The notes under the pieces were generated by a model. That model made no database searches and was not told the DNA's origin. It was given only the letters and a program-made list of their open reading frames with translations. From Pseudomonas fluorescens (GTDB lineage: Bacteria; Pseudomonadota; Gammaproteobacteria; Pseudomonadales; Pseudomonadaceae), in the NCBI RefSeq assembly GCF_902497625.1, contig NZ_CABVGX010000009.1, positions 1 through 64,000 on the forward strand: a stretch of DNA of 64,000 nt, in the 5' to 3' direction. This document shows, piece by piece, positions 42,636-50,909 of the stretch. Position 1 is the first letter of the stretch; the number at the start of each line of letters is the position of its first letter. Position numbers and translations under genes: made by a program.

Positions 42636-42696
42636 CCGCTCCGGCGTCCGGCACAAAGTCTGCAGGAGCGAGCGGCTCGGCGCTCCTACGCAGATT

Positions 42697-44097
42697 TCAG
42701 TCCGGCTGGGCGATCTGGAAACCCTGTGATGACGGCTCCCGCCGAATCATCCGCTTCATCTTCCACTCAAACGCCAGCGTCAAACTCACCGCCGCGCACG
42801 CCAGTCCCAATGCCAACCCCCACCACACGCCCGTCGGGCCTCCGTCCAGGTTGAAGGCCATCCACCACGCGGCGGGTGCACCGATCAGCCAATAGCAACC
42901 GAGGCCAACCAGGAAGGTAGTCTTTGCGTCCTTGAGCCCGCGTATGCAGCCCATTGCAATGGTTTGCGTGCCGTCGAACAGCTCGAACCACGCCGCTACC
43001 GCCAGCAGGCTCACCGCCAGGTTGATGACTTCACGGAATGCCGGGTCGTTGTGGTCGAGAAACAAGCCGATCAACTGGTTCGGCAAGAACCAGAACACCA
43101 GCGCAAAACCGAGCATCGCCGCAGCACCGAACGCAATCCCCACCCGCCCAGCCAGGCGCGCCTTCAGCAGTTGCCCCGCGCCATAATGCTGGCCGATGCG
43201 CATGGTGATCGCGTAGGACATACCTGCCGGAACCATGAACGCGACCGAGACGATCTGCAGGGCGATCTGATGCGCCGCCAGTTGCGTACTGCCCATGGTG
43301 CCCATGCACAGCGCTGCGAACGCAAACAGCCCGACCTCAACCGCATAGGTACCACCAATCGGCAGACCCAGGCGCCAAAGCTCTTTCAGGTATCGCCGAT
43401 TGGGCCGCGACAGCCCTGGGAGCAGCGGATAAGCGTCGTACGCCGGGTGTCGGCGAATGTGCAAAGCCAGCGCAACGGCCATCAGATTGGCAACAATCGC
43501 GGTAACCAGACCGATGCCCATCAGGCCCATTTTCGGCAAGCCGAACATGCCGTTGATCAACGCATAGTTGAGCAGGAAGTTCGCCACGGTGCCTGCAAGG
43601 CTGATGACCATCACCGGTGTCGCCCGGCCTATGGCACTGGTAAAGCCGCGCAGGGCCATGAAGCTCAGGTAGCCGGGCAGGGCGAATGGCAGGATCAACA
43701 AAAACTGCCCCGCGGCTTGAACGTTGGTTTCAGTCTGGCCAAACAGCAACAACACCGGCTTGAGATTCCACAGCAGCAATCCTGCGACCAGCGCCATCAA
43801 CCACGCCAGCCACAACCCGGCCTGGGTCAGCCGCGCGGCGCCGACGATGTCGCCCGCGCCCTGACGGATCGCCACCAGCGTGCCGACCGCTGCAATCACG
43901 CCAATGCAGAAAATCGAAACGAAAGAGTAGCTGGCTGCCCCCAGCCCGCCACCGGCCAATGCTTCGGGGCTCAGGCGCGCCATCATCAAAGTGTCGGTGA
44001 GGACCATCAACATGTGCGCCAACTGCGAGGCAATCAGCGGCCCCGATAGCCGCAGAATGGCCCAGAGTTCAGTACGCGCTGGATGCTGCATAGTCAT
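42697..44097 (-). CDS. MATE-family multidrug efflux transporter (NorM type)
   Basis: A 466-residue 12-helix exporter using Na+ or H+. Family cues: LSGPLIASQLAHMLMVLTDT, PTG-like region FTSAIGRATPVMVISLAG, and the C-terminal WELFDG-like WFELFDGTQTIAMGCIRG. The start at 44097 (MTMQHPARTELWAIL) is used; MQHP at 44091 is also possible. It is divergent from the LysR gene, which may regulate it. Confidence 0.9.
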   Translation of the reverse strand: MTMQHPARTELWAILRLSGPLIASQLAHMLMVLTDTLMMARLSPEALAGGGLGAASYSFVSIFCIGVIAAVGTLVAIRQGAGDIVGAARLTQAGLWLAWLMALVAGLLLWNLKPVLLLFGQTETNVQAAGQFLLILPFALPGYLSFMALRGFTSAIGRATPVMVISLAGTVANFLLNYALINGMFGLPKMGLMGIGLVTAIVANLMAVALALHIRRHPAYDAYPLLPGLSRPNRRYLKELWRLGLPIGGTYAVEVGLFAFAALCMGTMGSTQLAAHQIALQIVSVAFMVPAGMSYAITMRIGQHYGAGQLLKARLAGRVGIAFGAAAMLGFALVFWFLPNQLIGLFLDHNDPAFREVINLAVSLLAVAAWFELFDGTQTIAMGCIRGLKDAKTTFLVGLGCYWLIGAPAAWWMAFNLDGGPTGVWWGLALGLACAAVSLTLAFEWKMKRMIRREPSSQGFQIAQPD

Positions 44098-44246
44098 CAC
44101 GCTCAATAAATTGGAAAGACAGGCGAGCGCTGATTCTCGATGCTCTGCAAGGTTTGCACAAAGGGATAAAAAGGATGGGTTGCATGAGTCATACTCATGC
44201 AAGGGTTTTTGCTAACGTCACGCTGTCCTCTGTTGGAGCTTTCCCA

Positions 44247-45167
44247 ATGTCTCGTCGCCTTCCACCTTTGTATGCTCTGCGCGCATTTGAAGCGGCGGCG
44301 CGTCATAGCTCGTTCACCCGTGCGGCCGAAGAATTGTCGATCACGCAAAGTGCGGTGAGTCGGCACATTCGTACACTTGAAGAGCATTTCGCCTGTCGGC
44401 TGTTTCACCGCAGCGGGCGCAATCTGCAACTGACAGAGTCGGCACGGCTGATCCTGCCGGGTGTTCGAGAAGGCTTCACGGCCCTTGAGCGCGCCTGTAA
44501 TACCTTGCGCGCCGAAGATGACATTCTGCGCATGAAAGCCCCGTCCACCCTGACGATGCGCTGGTTGCTGGCGCGGCTCAGTCGTTTCCGGCATCTGCAG
44601 CCCGGCAATGAAGTGCAGTTGACCAGTGCCTGGATGGACATCGACAGGGTGGACTTCAATCAGGAACCCTTCGACTGTGCGGTGATTCTCAGCAACGGCA
44701 ATTTCCCGCTGGACTGGGAGGCTACGCTGCTGTTCCCCGAAGAGTTGATCCCGGTCGGCGCGCCCAATCTGCTGGATGACCAGCCCTGGGATGTCGCTCG
44801 GCTGGCCAGCACTGAACTGCTGCATCCTGCGCCGGATCGACGTGACTGGCGCAATTGGCTGGAGCGCATGGGCCTGGCCGATCAGGTCTCGCTCAAGGGC
44901 GGGCAAGTGTTCGACACCCTGGAGCTGGGTATGATCGCTGCCGCCCGTGGCTACGGCGTGTCCATGGGCGATTTGCTGATGGTGGCCGAAGATGTAGCAC
45001 AAGGGCGTCTGAGCCTGCCGTGGCCGACCGCCGTCGCCAGCGGTGAGAAATATTACCTTGTATGGCCGAAAACGCGCCCCGGAGGCGAGCGAATGCGTCG
45101 GCTCAGCATCTTCCTGCAGGATGAGGTTCGGGCCATGGAGTTGCCCAATGTCGAACACCTGAGCTGA
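44247..45167 (+). CDS. LysR-type regulator (GcvA-like)
   Basis: A 306-residue LysR regulator of the GcvA/AmpR-like group: LRAFEAAARHSSFTRAAEEL, TQSAVSRHIRTLEEHFACRL at the N-terminus. The effector domain shows SAWMDIDRVDFNQEPFDCAV and GAARGYGVSMGDLLM-like (AARGYGVSMGDLLMVAEDV). ATG 44247 with TTGGAGC; the longer frame from 44154 adds 31 unlikely residues. Divergent from the MATE gene. Effector unknown. Confidence 0.88.
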   Translation: MSRRLPPLYALRAFEAAARHSSFTRAAEELSITQSAVSRHIRTLEEHFACRLFHRSGRNLQLTESARLILPGVREGFTALERACNTLRAEDDILRMKAPSTLTMRWLLARLSRFRHLQPGNEVQLTSAWMDIDRVDFNQEPFDCAVILSNGNFPLDWEATLLFPEELIPVGAPNLLDDQPWDVARLASTELLHPAPDRRDWRNWLERMGLADQVSLKGGQVFDTLELGMIAAARGYGVSMGDLLMVAEDVAQGRLSLPWPTAVASGEKYYLVWPKTRPGGERMRRLSIFLQDEVRAMELPNVEHLS

Positions 45168-45352
45168 ATCGGTAGAGCCGCCGGAATAGAGGCCTTGAGC
45201 CATATCCTCGGTTTTTACTCAAGTATTCAGGTTTGCCGCCGAAAATCTGCAGGTGGAACCTTCGTGCAGGTTCGATGCAATTCCCATTATTAGAAAAATT
45301 TTGCCGAGGGTGCCGTGATCAGGACGATCCGCACGCTCGGCCAGGAGCTGTC

Positions 45353-47329
45353 ATGTCTCAACCTCGTGCCCGGATCGCCTCCCAGCTTGGTCTCGCGCTC
45401 GCCGTGATACTGGCGATCGTCATCACTGGCAGTACCTTATTCGCCCTGCGTTCGCTGGATACTGCCAACCTCGCTACTCGCGAAGAGCATCTGGCCAGTG
45501 AGGCCCGTTTGCTTGCCGATCAACTGAGCACCTTTCACGGCACGTTGCGCGAAAGCACCCAGCGGCTGGCCGGGTTGTTCGAGACACGCTTCACCGAAGG
45601 TTTGACTGTGCACCCCGATCAGCCCGTGACAGTGGCAGGCACGCAGACGCCGGGGCTGCACCTGGGGAGCGAAGTGCTGAACAACAACTTCAAGGAAGTT
45701 GACGAGTTCAAGAAGATGACTGCCGGTGTGGCCACGGTGTTTGTGCGCAGCGGTGATGATTTCATCCGGGTCAGCACCAACGTCAGCAAGCAGGATGGCA
45801 CCCGTGCGATCGGTACTGTGCTTGATCACGCGAACCCGGCTTACGCGCGCCTGATGTCGGGCCAGAGCTTTGTCGGCCGGTCGCTGCTGTTCGAACGTCT
45901 GTACATGTCGCAATACACCCCGGTACGCGACGGCGCTGGCAAGGTGATTGCCGTGTTGTACGTAGGATTCGATTACACCGATGCGCAGAACGCACAGTTT
46001 GCCAACCTCAAGCGCTTCCGTATCGGCCAGACCGGTTCCCTGGCTTTGCTGGATGAGCAAAATAAATGGCTGGTGCCAATCGCGGGTGTGCAGGCGCTGG
46101 ATCAAGCCGTCCCGGCGATCGTCGGTCTAGGGAAAAACCCGGGCAAAGGTGAGTTCTGGAGCGATAAGTCTGAAGAATTTTACAGCGTCGCCGTGCCGTT
46201 CGAAGGCGGTCCATGGTCGGTCGTGGCGAGCATGCCACGAGCAGAAATCAGTGCGGTAACCTGGAGCGTCGGCATTCAGTTGGCCATCGGCAGCCTGTTG
46301 GCGATGTTGATCGCCGTCGGCTCGGCCGTATGGTTGCTGCGCAGCAAACTGGCGCCGCTGGGTGATCTCGTGCTTCAGGCCGAAGCGTTGGGCGCCGGCG
46401 ATCTGAGCGTGCGCCTGAACGTATCGAGCAACGACGAAATCGGCCAACTGGCCCGCGCTTTCAATCAGATGAGCCAGGCACTGTCGACCATGGTTGAGCA
46501 CATCCGCAAGGCCTCGCACGAGGTCAACAGCCGCGCTCAGGCGTTGTCCGGTCTGTCCGGCGGTGCTTATGAAGGCATGGAGCAGCAGTCTGGTGAAATC
46601 ACCAGCATGGCTGGCGCAGTGGAAGAATTCAGCGCGACCTCGCTGAACATTGCCGACAACATGGGCAGCACTCAGCGCCTGGCTCAGGAAAACGCACAAC
46701 AGACGCAGATCGGTCGTACGTCAATGGAGGAAGCTTCGTCCTCTCTGGAGCAGATTGCCGGCGCATTGAACAGCACCGCGACGGTGATTAACACCTTGGG
46801 CCAGCGTTCTCAGGAAATCGGTGGCATCGTCGGCGTGATCACGTCGATCGCCGAACAAACCAATCTGCTGGCGTTGAACGCCGCAATTGAAGCGGCCCGT
46901 GCCGGCGAGCAGGGTCGCGGGTTTGCGGTAGTGGCCGATGAAGTGCGAAACCTGGCTTCGCGTACGCGTCAGGCGACGGACGAAATTTCCGGAATGATTC
47001 AAAGCATTCAACAGGAAACCGGTAACGCCATCAGCACCATGGAGCAAGGCAATGTGCTGATGCAGGAAGGCCTGTCGCGGAACGCCAACGTAGCCTCGGC
47101 CCTGGCGCGGATCGATGAGCAGAGCCGCTCGGCCGGGCAGCAATTCGCCGCAATCACTACAGCAACCCAAGAGCAAAGCAGCACCGCAACGTTGCTCAGC
47201 AGCAATCTGCAAAGCATCGCGCTGGCCAACAGCGAGCAGCGCGAAGTGGTGTCGAATCTGGCTGTCACTGCCAAGGAACTGGAAAGCCTGGCTGCAGACT
47301 TGCGCCAAGAGGTTGACCGGTTTCGTTGA
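45353..47329 (+). CDS. Methyl-accepting chemotaxis protein (Cache sensor)
   Basis: A 658-residue chemoreceptor. TM1 at about residues 11-33, a periplasmic Cache-type domain (about 40-290; [24 protein letters not shown] [17 protein letters not shown]), TM2 at about 300-325, HAMP (about 325-380) and the signalling hairpin with [20 protein letters not shown] and [15 protein letters not shown]. Class 40H-like length. No C-terminal CheR-binding pentapeptide seen. Ligand unknown. ATG 45353 has CCAGGAGCTG; longer frame discarded. Confidence 0.92.
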   Translation: MSQPRARIASQLGLALAVILAIVITGSTLFALRSLDTANLATREEHLASEARLLADQLSTFHGTLRESTQRLAGLFETRFTEGLTVHPDQPVTVAGTQTPGLHLGSEVLNNNFKEVDEFKKMTAGVATVFVRSGDDFIRVSTNVSKQDGTRAIGTVLDHANPAYARLMSGQSFVGRSLLFERLYMSQYTPVRDGAGKVIAVLYVGFDYTDAQNAQFANLKRFRIGQTGSLALLDEQNKWLVPIAGVQALDQAVPAIVGLGKNPGKGEFWSDKSEEFYSVAVPFEGGPWSVVASMPRAEISAVTWSVGIQLAIGSLLAMLIAVGSAVWLLRSKLAPLGDLVLQAEALGAGDLSVRLNVSSNDEIGQLARAFNQMSQALSTMVEHIRKASHEVNSRAQALSGLSGGAYEGMEQQSGEITSMAGAVEEFSATSLNIADNMGSTQRLAQENAQQTQIGRTSMEEASSSLEQIAGALNSTATVINTLGQRSQEIGGIVGVITSIAEQTNLLALNAAIEAARAGEQGRGFAVVADEVRNLASRTRQATDEISGMIQSIQQETGNAISTMEQGNVLMQEGLSRNANVASALARIDEQSRSAGQQFAAITTATQEQSSTATLLSSNLQSIALANSEQREVVSNLAVTAKELESLAADLRQEVDRFR

Positions 47330-47347
47330 GGCGCCCTCGAAATAGCT

Positions 47348-47436
47348 TTCGCGAGCAGGCTCGCTCCCACAGATTTGTGTCGATCCACAATTGCATGACC
47401 GACGCCGGACCTGTGGGAGCGAGCCTGCTCGCGAAT
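47348..47436. repeat. REP pair (inverted)
   Basis: TTCGCGAGCAGGCTCGCTCC and its complement about 40 nt apart in the gap between the MCP and the comM 3' fragment. Confidence 0.85.
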
Positions 47437-47458
47437 GAGGGCGGCTCGGTTTATCCGC

Positions 47459-47990
47459 TTACTGAGTGGCCGGTCGATACTGCAACGCCTCCGCCAGATG
47501 TTCCCGGGTAATGTCATCGACCTGCTCAAGGTCAGCCAGCGTCCGCGCTACCTTCAGCAGTCGATGCGCTGACCTCAGCGACAACGTCAATCGCTCACAC
47601 GCCGTTTCCAGCCAGGTTTCATCGACGGCGGATAAGGTGCAGTGCCGGCGCAGTCCCGGCAGGTCGAGGAACGCATTCGCGCAGCCTTGGCGTTTGTGTT
47701 GCCGCTCCCTGGCGTCGGCGACCAGCAGCGCGGCCGTTGCGCTGTCATCGCCCGGTTTGAGCGCAGGGTTCAATGCCGTGGCTTCCCGGGCAACAGTGAG
47801 GTGCAGGTCGATACGGTCCAGCAGCGGGCCCGACAGCTTGTTGCGATAACGCTGGACCATGTCCGGCGTGCAACTGCATTTTCCACTGGGCTCGCCAAGG
47901 TATCCACAGGGACACGGATTCATGGCAGCGACCAATTGAAAACGGGCCGGAAAACGCACGCGGTCTTTGGCGCGGGAAATCACGATATGC
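47459..47990 (-). pseudogene. comM: comM (yifB) 3' fragment, C-terminal part cut off by the island
   Basis: Encodes the last about 176 residues of ComM (HIVISRAKDRVRFPARFQLV then NPCPCGYLGEPSGKC and on to the stop). It has no start of its own and begins exactly at the island edge (CCGG core 47991-47994). The 5' fragment is at 55403-56389. Joining both at the CCGG core gives [16 protein letters not shown] in frame, i.e. an intact 497-residue ComM, so the gene is split, not decayed. ComM is an AAA+ hexameric helicase that helps branch migration in natural transformation. Confidence 0.94.
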
Positions 47991-48000
47991 CCGGACTCGA
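47991..48000. other. Island left junction (attachment core)
   Basis: CCGGACTCGA; shares CCGG-NN-TCGA with the right junction. Chromosomal comM sequence lies to the left and island sequence (TGGTAGGGGTATATC) to the right. Exact crossover bases are within CCGG or the TCGA; a 2-bp core is usual for large serine recombinases. Confidence 0.75.
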
Positions 48001-48007
48001 ATGGTAG

Positions 48008-48040
48008 GGGTATATCTCACACATTGAGATCATGGATACC
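48008..48040. promoter_or_regulatory. Interrupted palindrome at island left end
   Basis: GGTATATCTC, 7-nt spacer, GAGAT-N5-ATACC: two nested inverted pairs just inside the left end. In the excised circle this would lie directly upstream of the recombinase gene, so it may be a regulator or recombinase site. Function is inference. Confidence 0.45.
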
Positions 48041-48128
48041 GGGAGTGCTGGCTATGGCATTTGGCCCAGCAGGACAACGCACCTCTATACTAAAATGCTC
48101 CAAAATGGTATCTTTTTAGCATCAAATA

Positions 48129-48332
48129 ATGGACTTATTGCTGATGAGAAAATGGATATATGAAAAGTCGTTAGCAGTATGCTTAGGGGCATTGGCACTT
48201 TATATTTTAATATGGTGCACAGTTTCTTATATTGGTGTTCAGGTGACTTACGTAATGGGGCCAATTATTTTAATATCTGGCCTTATGGCGTATTTTTGTT
48301 CGCCCTCCGAGCAGAAAACTAACAGGGAGTGA
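48129..48332 (+). CDS. Small membrane protein of the island, function unknown
   Basis: A 67-residue protein with two hydrophobic helices (about residues 15-36, LAVCLGALALYILIWCTVSY; and 40-58, VMGPIILISGLMAYFC). Charged N-terminus MDLLLMRKWIYEKS and short polar tail. It ends 3 bp before the lipoprotein start, so they form a two-gene unit. Neighbours and topology resemble plasmid surface/entry-exclusion modules, but no homologue is recognised. Confidence 0.7.
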   Translation: MDLLLMRKWIYEKSLAVCLGALALYILIWCTVSYIGVQVTYVMGPIILISGLMAYFCSPSEQKTNRE

Positions 48333-48335
48333 GAG

Positions 48336-48782
48336 ATGAAAGTATTAAAGTTAATGCCGCTACTTGCCGGCTTGTTATTAAGCGGGTGTGCTACTCAAAA
48401 ACCACCGCTTGCAGATAACCAATACACTGCATTCGCTACCCAGTTGATTAGTATCATGAAATGTGTCAACAGTGGTTATATGCCGCCAGACGTTGGGGCT
48501 CGCGGTCAACAATATTCAATGGCAAATTTGAATACTTGGCAATTTGACCAGAACTACTTTATGAGCCGAGCACAACAGATAGGTAATTCGGTCAATCCAT
48601 CGCAAGGCGACTGTAATATGTTAGCGATGAACATTGTGCAGACGAAAAATCAGGTTGACGCCCAAAATCAGCAGGCTGCACAGGAAGCACAAGCGTGGCA
48701 GAATCTGCAAAATCAGCAACAACAAAATAAAACCACTTACTGCAATAAAATCGGGACGCAAACTATTTGTAACTCTTACTAA
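48336..48782 (+). CDS. Small lipoprotein of the island
   Basis: A 148-residue lipoprotein: MKVLKLMPLLAGLLLSGCAT has a clean lipobox (LSGC). The mature protein is rich in Gln and Asn, especially residues 110-135 (QNQQAAQEAQAWQNLQNQQQ), and ends TYCNKIGTQTICNSY with two Cys. Next residue after Cys is Ala, so outer-membrane sorting is likely. RBS GGGAGTGAGAG overlaps the upstream stop. A role in surface exclusion is a guess. Confidence 0.8.
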   Translation: MKVLKLMPLLAGLLLSGCATQKPPLADNQYTAFATQLISIMKCVNSGYMPPDVGARGQQYSMANLNTWQFDQNYFMSRAQQIGNSVNPSQGDCNMLAMNIVQTKNQVDAQNQQAAQEAQAWQNLQNQQQQNKTTYCNKIGTQTICNSY

Positions 48783-48796
48783 TTTAGACCGCAGAG

Positions 48797-48825
48797 CTAT
48801 GCGAGTTTATGAAAGTCTCGCATAG
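48797..48825 (+). terminator. Hairpin after the lipoprotein gene
   Basis: Perfect 9-bp stem CTATGCGAG/CTCGCATAG with an 11-nt loop, 14 bp after the stop. No T run follows, so it may be a stabilising 3' hairpin or a protein site instead of a true terminator. Confidence 0.45.
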
Positions 48826-49472
48826 TTCACAAGTCATGCGGCAAGGTCGATTTTTGTGCTTGAACTTGTTCAAGTATAAAAATTGAGCACATATAAATTT
48901 TCAAAATTGAAATTTGTGCTAAATCAAAAACAAGTCTTCTATAACCACAAATCCCATTTTCGCACTGCAAGCATTAAAATGCTATTTACAAAAAAAATCT
49001 AAAAGTTTTTCATGAATTTATATGAGATTATTGGAAGTTAGATTTTTCTAACCATCAATTAATGGCTTATATACGGCAAAAAACGTTGTCAATAGCTAAT
49101 CGAAAATATATTTATGGTCCGACCTTACACGGATTTACGGGTCAACCTTGTCTGACTTTTTCTTAATTAAGTTTTGCAACTAACCACCAGATTAAAAATC
49201 ATCAATATACTTAAAAATCGCTCCCAGTTTAATTTCACCTAAAAACGTGGAGGGTAGGCCACCTCCAAAAATGAAAATTTTCAAACCCTGCCACTCGATA
49301 TTGAAATAAAACACAATTTATGAAAACGACCATAAAACTTATTATTTCAGTTGATTGATATTAGGGCAGCGTAAAACGCTTACCCTCTCTAAAAACGTCT
49401 TTTACGTGAGTTTGTTTTTTTAAGAGCATTTCTCTGCTTTTCTAAAAGCGAAGCTACCAGATGCTTTTGACT

Positions 49473-49667
49473 TTATTCCCAGTTCAACCCGATAGGGCAA
49501 GGGGCTTTGATTTTGATTTCAATCTTCAAAGTGTTAGACATCCGGCAGCAAACCACTGAAAAACTGCGTTTTATGATTTGTTTCGCTTCGCTTCTCAAAT
49601 CTGCGAACTTCGTTCGCCTTTCCCAGATGGTTTTAGCCCCGGATGGGGCGTGCTCTGCTGAACTCAA
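49473..49667 (-). CDS. Doubtful 64-codon reading frame in the origin region
   Basis: Open frame of 64 codons in otherwise non-coding DNA; its sequence is slightly more GC-rich than its surroundings and contains a perfect GCGAAC-TTC-GTTCGC hairpin at 49603-49617. No RBS or recognisable domain. It may be a relic or a structural region (ori or single-strand start). Listed because nothing else covers 48783-49680, which otherwise shows only AT-rich sequence. Confidence 0.2.
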   Translation of the reverse strand: MSSAEHAPSGAKTIWERRTKFADLRSEAKQIIKRSFSVVCCRMSNTLKIEIKIKAPCPIGLNWE

Positions 49668-49688
49668 AAAATGAGATTTGAAATCAAT

Positions 49689-49771
49689 AAAGGTATTTTA
49701 AAGTAATTAGCAGTATTTAAAGGTATTTAAGAGGTCTGTTTTTCATTGGCTTTAAGCCAAAACCTAACCCC
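49689..49771. other. AT-rich segment beside the iterons (possible unwinding region)
   Basis: Very AT-rich DNA with a direct repeat AAAGGTATTT at 49689-49698 and 49719-49728 (30 bp apart). Its position next to the iterons fits a DNA unwinding element; this is inference. Confidence 0.4.
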
Positions 49772-49940
49772 ATATACCCCCCGTTCTATGCAGATACACC
49801 CCTCGTTCTATGCAGATATACCCCCCGTTCTATGCAGACGCACCCCTCGTTCTATGTAGATATACCCCTCGTTCTATGCAACATTATAGTAATACACCCC
49901 TCGTCATATGTAACATTATAGTAATAAACCCCCCGTAGTT
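49772..49940 (+). other. Origin of replication: seven iterons
   Basis: Copies of ATAYACCCCYCGTTCTATGCAG begin at 49772, 49794, 49816, 49838 and 49860 (22-bp period), then related copies at 49892 and 49924 (32-bp period, the last degenerate). 22 and 32 bp are about two and three helix turns, so all sites face the same side of the DNA. They lie 62 bp upstream of the rep start, the usual iteron-plasmid layout. Confidence 0.88.
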
Positions 49941-49943
49941 CTG

Positions 49944-49971
49944 TTGACTTATCAAAAATCCATGCTCTAAT
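49944..49971 (+). promoter_or_regulatory. Probable rep promoter
   Basis: TTGACT, 16-bp spacer, TCTAAT. It starts immediately after the last iteron, so Rep bound to iterons could repress its own gene, as in many iteron plasmids (established pattern; here inferred). Confidence 0.6.
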
Positions 49972-50001
49972 GTTCTCATATAAACAATAGAAGGAGCACC
50001 A

Positions 50002-50877
50002 ATGGAGCTAATATTTAACCAGTTTGAAACCAACAAAAAGATTTTTGCACAAGATGGGTATATGACTTTTGCAAAGTCAATCCTCCACCTCCCTATATTT
50101 CAGTCTGTAAAGAACTCTAAAAACCCAAGAACGATACTAAAAATTGAAAGACTTTACGCGTTTGAAGATATTGAAATGGATTTTATTCCATTATCTGTGG
50201 ATTTTGATTTTGATGTTTTCTATTACATTCTGCAAATGAAATTGAAATCGGACAAGCTAACATTTACTATAAATATGAAGAAGTTCATGAGGTTTCATAA
50301 AATCCACCCAAGCAATAAAAAGGTCTACATAGAGAAATTAAGAAAAACTTTGAAGAACATGATGAAGTTCTATCTTGAGTTTAGACATGGCTCAACCACT
50401 TACAAATGCCACTTATTGAACAACGTTATAGAAGACGCAAACGATAGAGAAAATACAGTAATTACATTTAATAGAGAGTTTGAGAACTTCTACAAGCACG
50501 ATACCGACTTGATATTCAATTTTAAGTTTGATGAATTTAAAGAAATTAATGGGGATTATGCAAAAGCACTCTACATGTTTTATTTGACAAATAGATATAG
50601 TGATACAGTGAATTTCAACGTTATTGATTTGATGAAGAGATTAAATGTCGAAACACACAACAGAAGCAAGGTAATAGAACGAATAAATAAGGCACACGAC
50701 GAACTAATTAGCGTTAATTTTTTGAAAGCTGTGGAACCAATAAAAGAAGGTAGGGAGCTAACTGGCTATAAGGTCGAGTTTAAGAAAAGAAGGGAGAAAC
50801 CACTGGCTGAACCAAAAGAAAAAGAAACAAACATCACAAACGACTTATCGTTATGTGATGAGGAGCTGCCATTTTAA
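50002..50877 (+). CDS. Plasmid-type replication initiator (Rep, winged-helix)
   Basis: A 291-residue protein beside iterons, with the tandem winged-helix pattern of the Rep_3/RepB-like initiators: INMKKFMRFHKIHPSNKKVY in the first half and FKEINGDYAKALYMFYLTNRY, then VNFNVIDLMKRLNVETHNRSKV in the second (shown in pieces under 20: FNVIDLMKRLNVETHNRSK). Strongly basic and Lys-rich. RBS AAGGAG is 5 nt before ATG. AT-rich codons unlike the chromosome. The family is a confident inference from context; the exact subfamily is not certain. Confidence 0.82.
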   Translation: MELIFNQFETNKKIFAQDGYMTFAKSILHLPIFQSVKNSKNPRTILKIERLYAFEDIEMDFIPLSVDFDFDVFYYILQMKLKSDKLTFTINMKKFMRFHKIHPSNKKVYIEKLRKTLKNMMKFYLEFRHGSTTYKCHLLNNVIEDANDRENTVITFNREFENFYKHDTDLIFNFKFDEFKEINGDYAKALYMFYLTNRYSDTVNFNVIDLMKRLNVETHNRSKVIERINKAHDELISVNFLKAVEPIKEGRELTGYKVEFKKRREKPLAEPKEKETNITNDLSLCDEELPF

Positions 50878-50883
50878 TCTATA

Positions 50884-50909
50884 AAAAATAGCCCTTGTGG
50901 GCTAGTTTT
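50884..50909. terminator. Shared terminator between rep and mobA
   Basis: AAAAATAGCCC-TTGT-GGGCTAGTTTTA; stem TAGCCC/GGGCTA with A/T tracts on both sides. It ends both convergent genes. Confidence 0.8.

Noticed and set aside
49772..49940. Regular repeats as a possible CRISPR array
   Set aside because: Repeats are contiguous 22-bp iterons with no variable spacers and no cas genes; they stand beside a rep gene.
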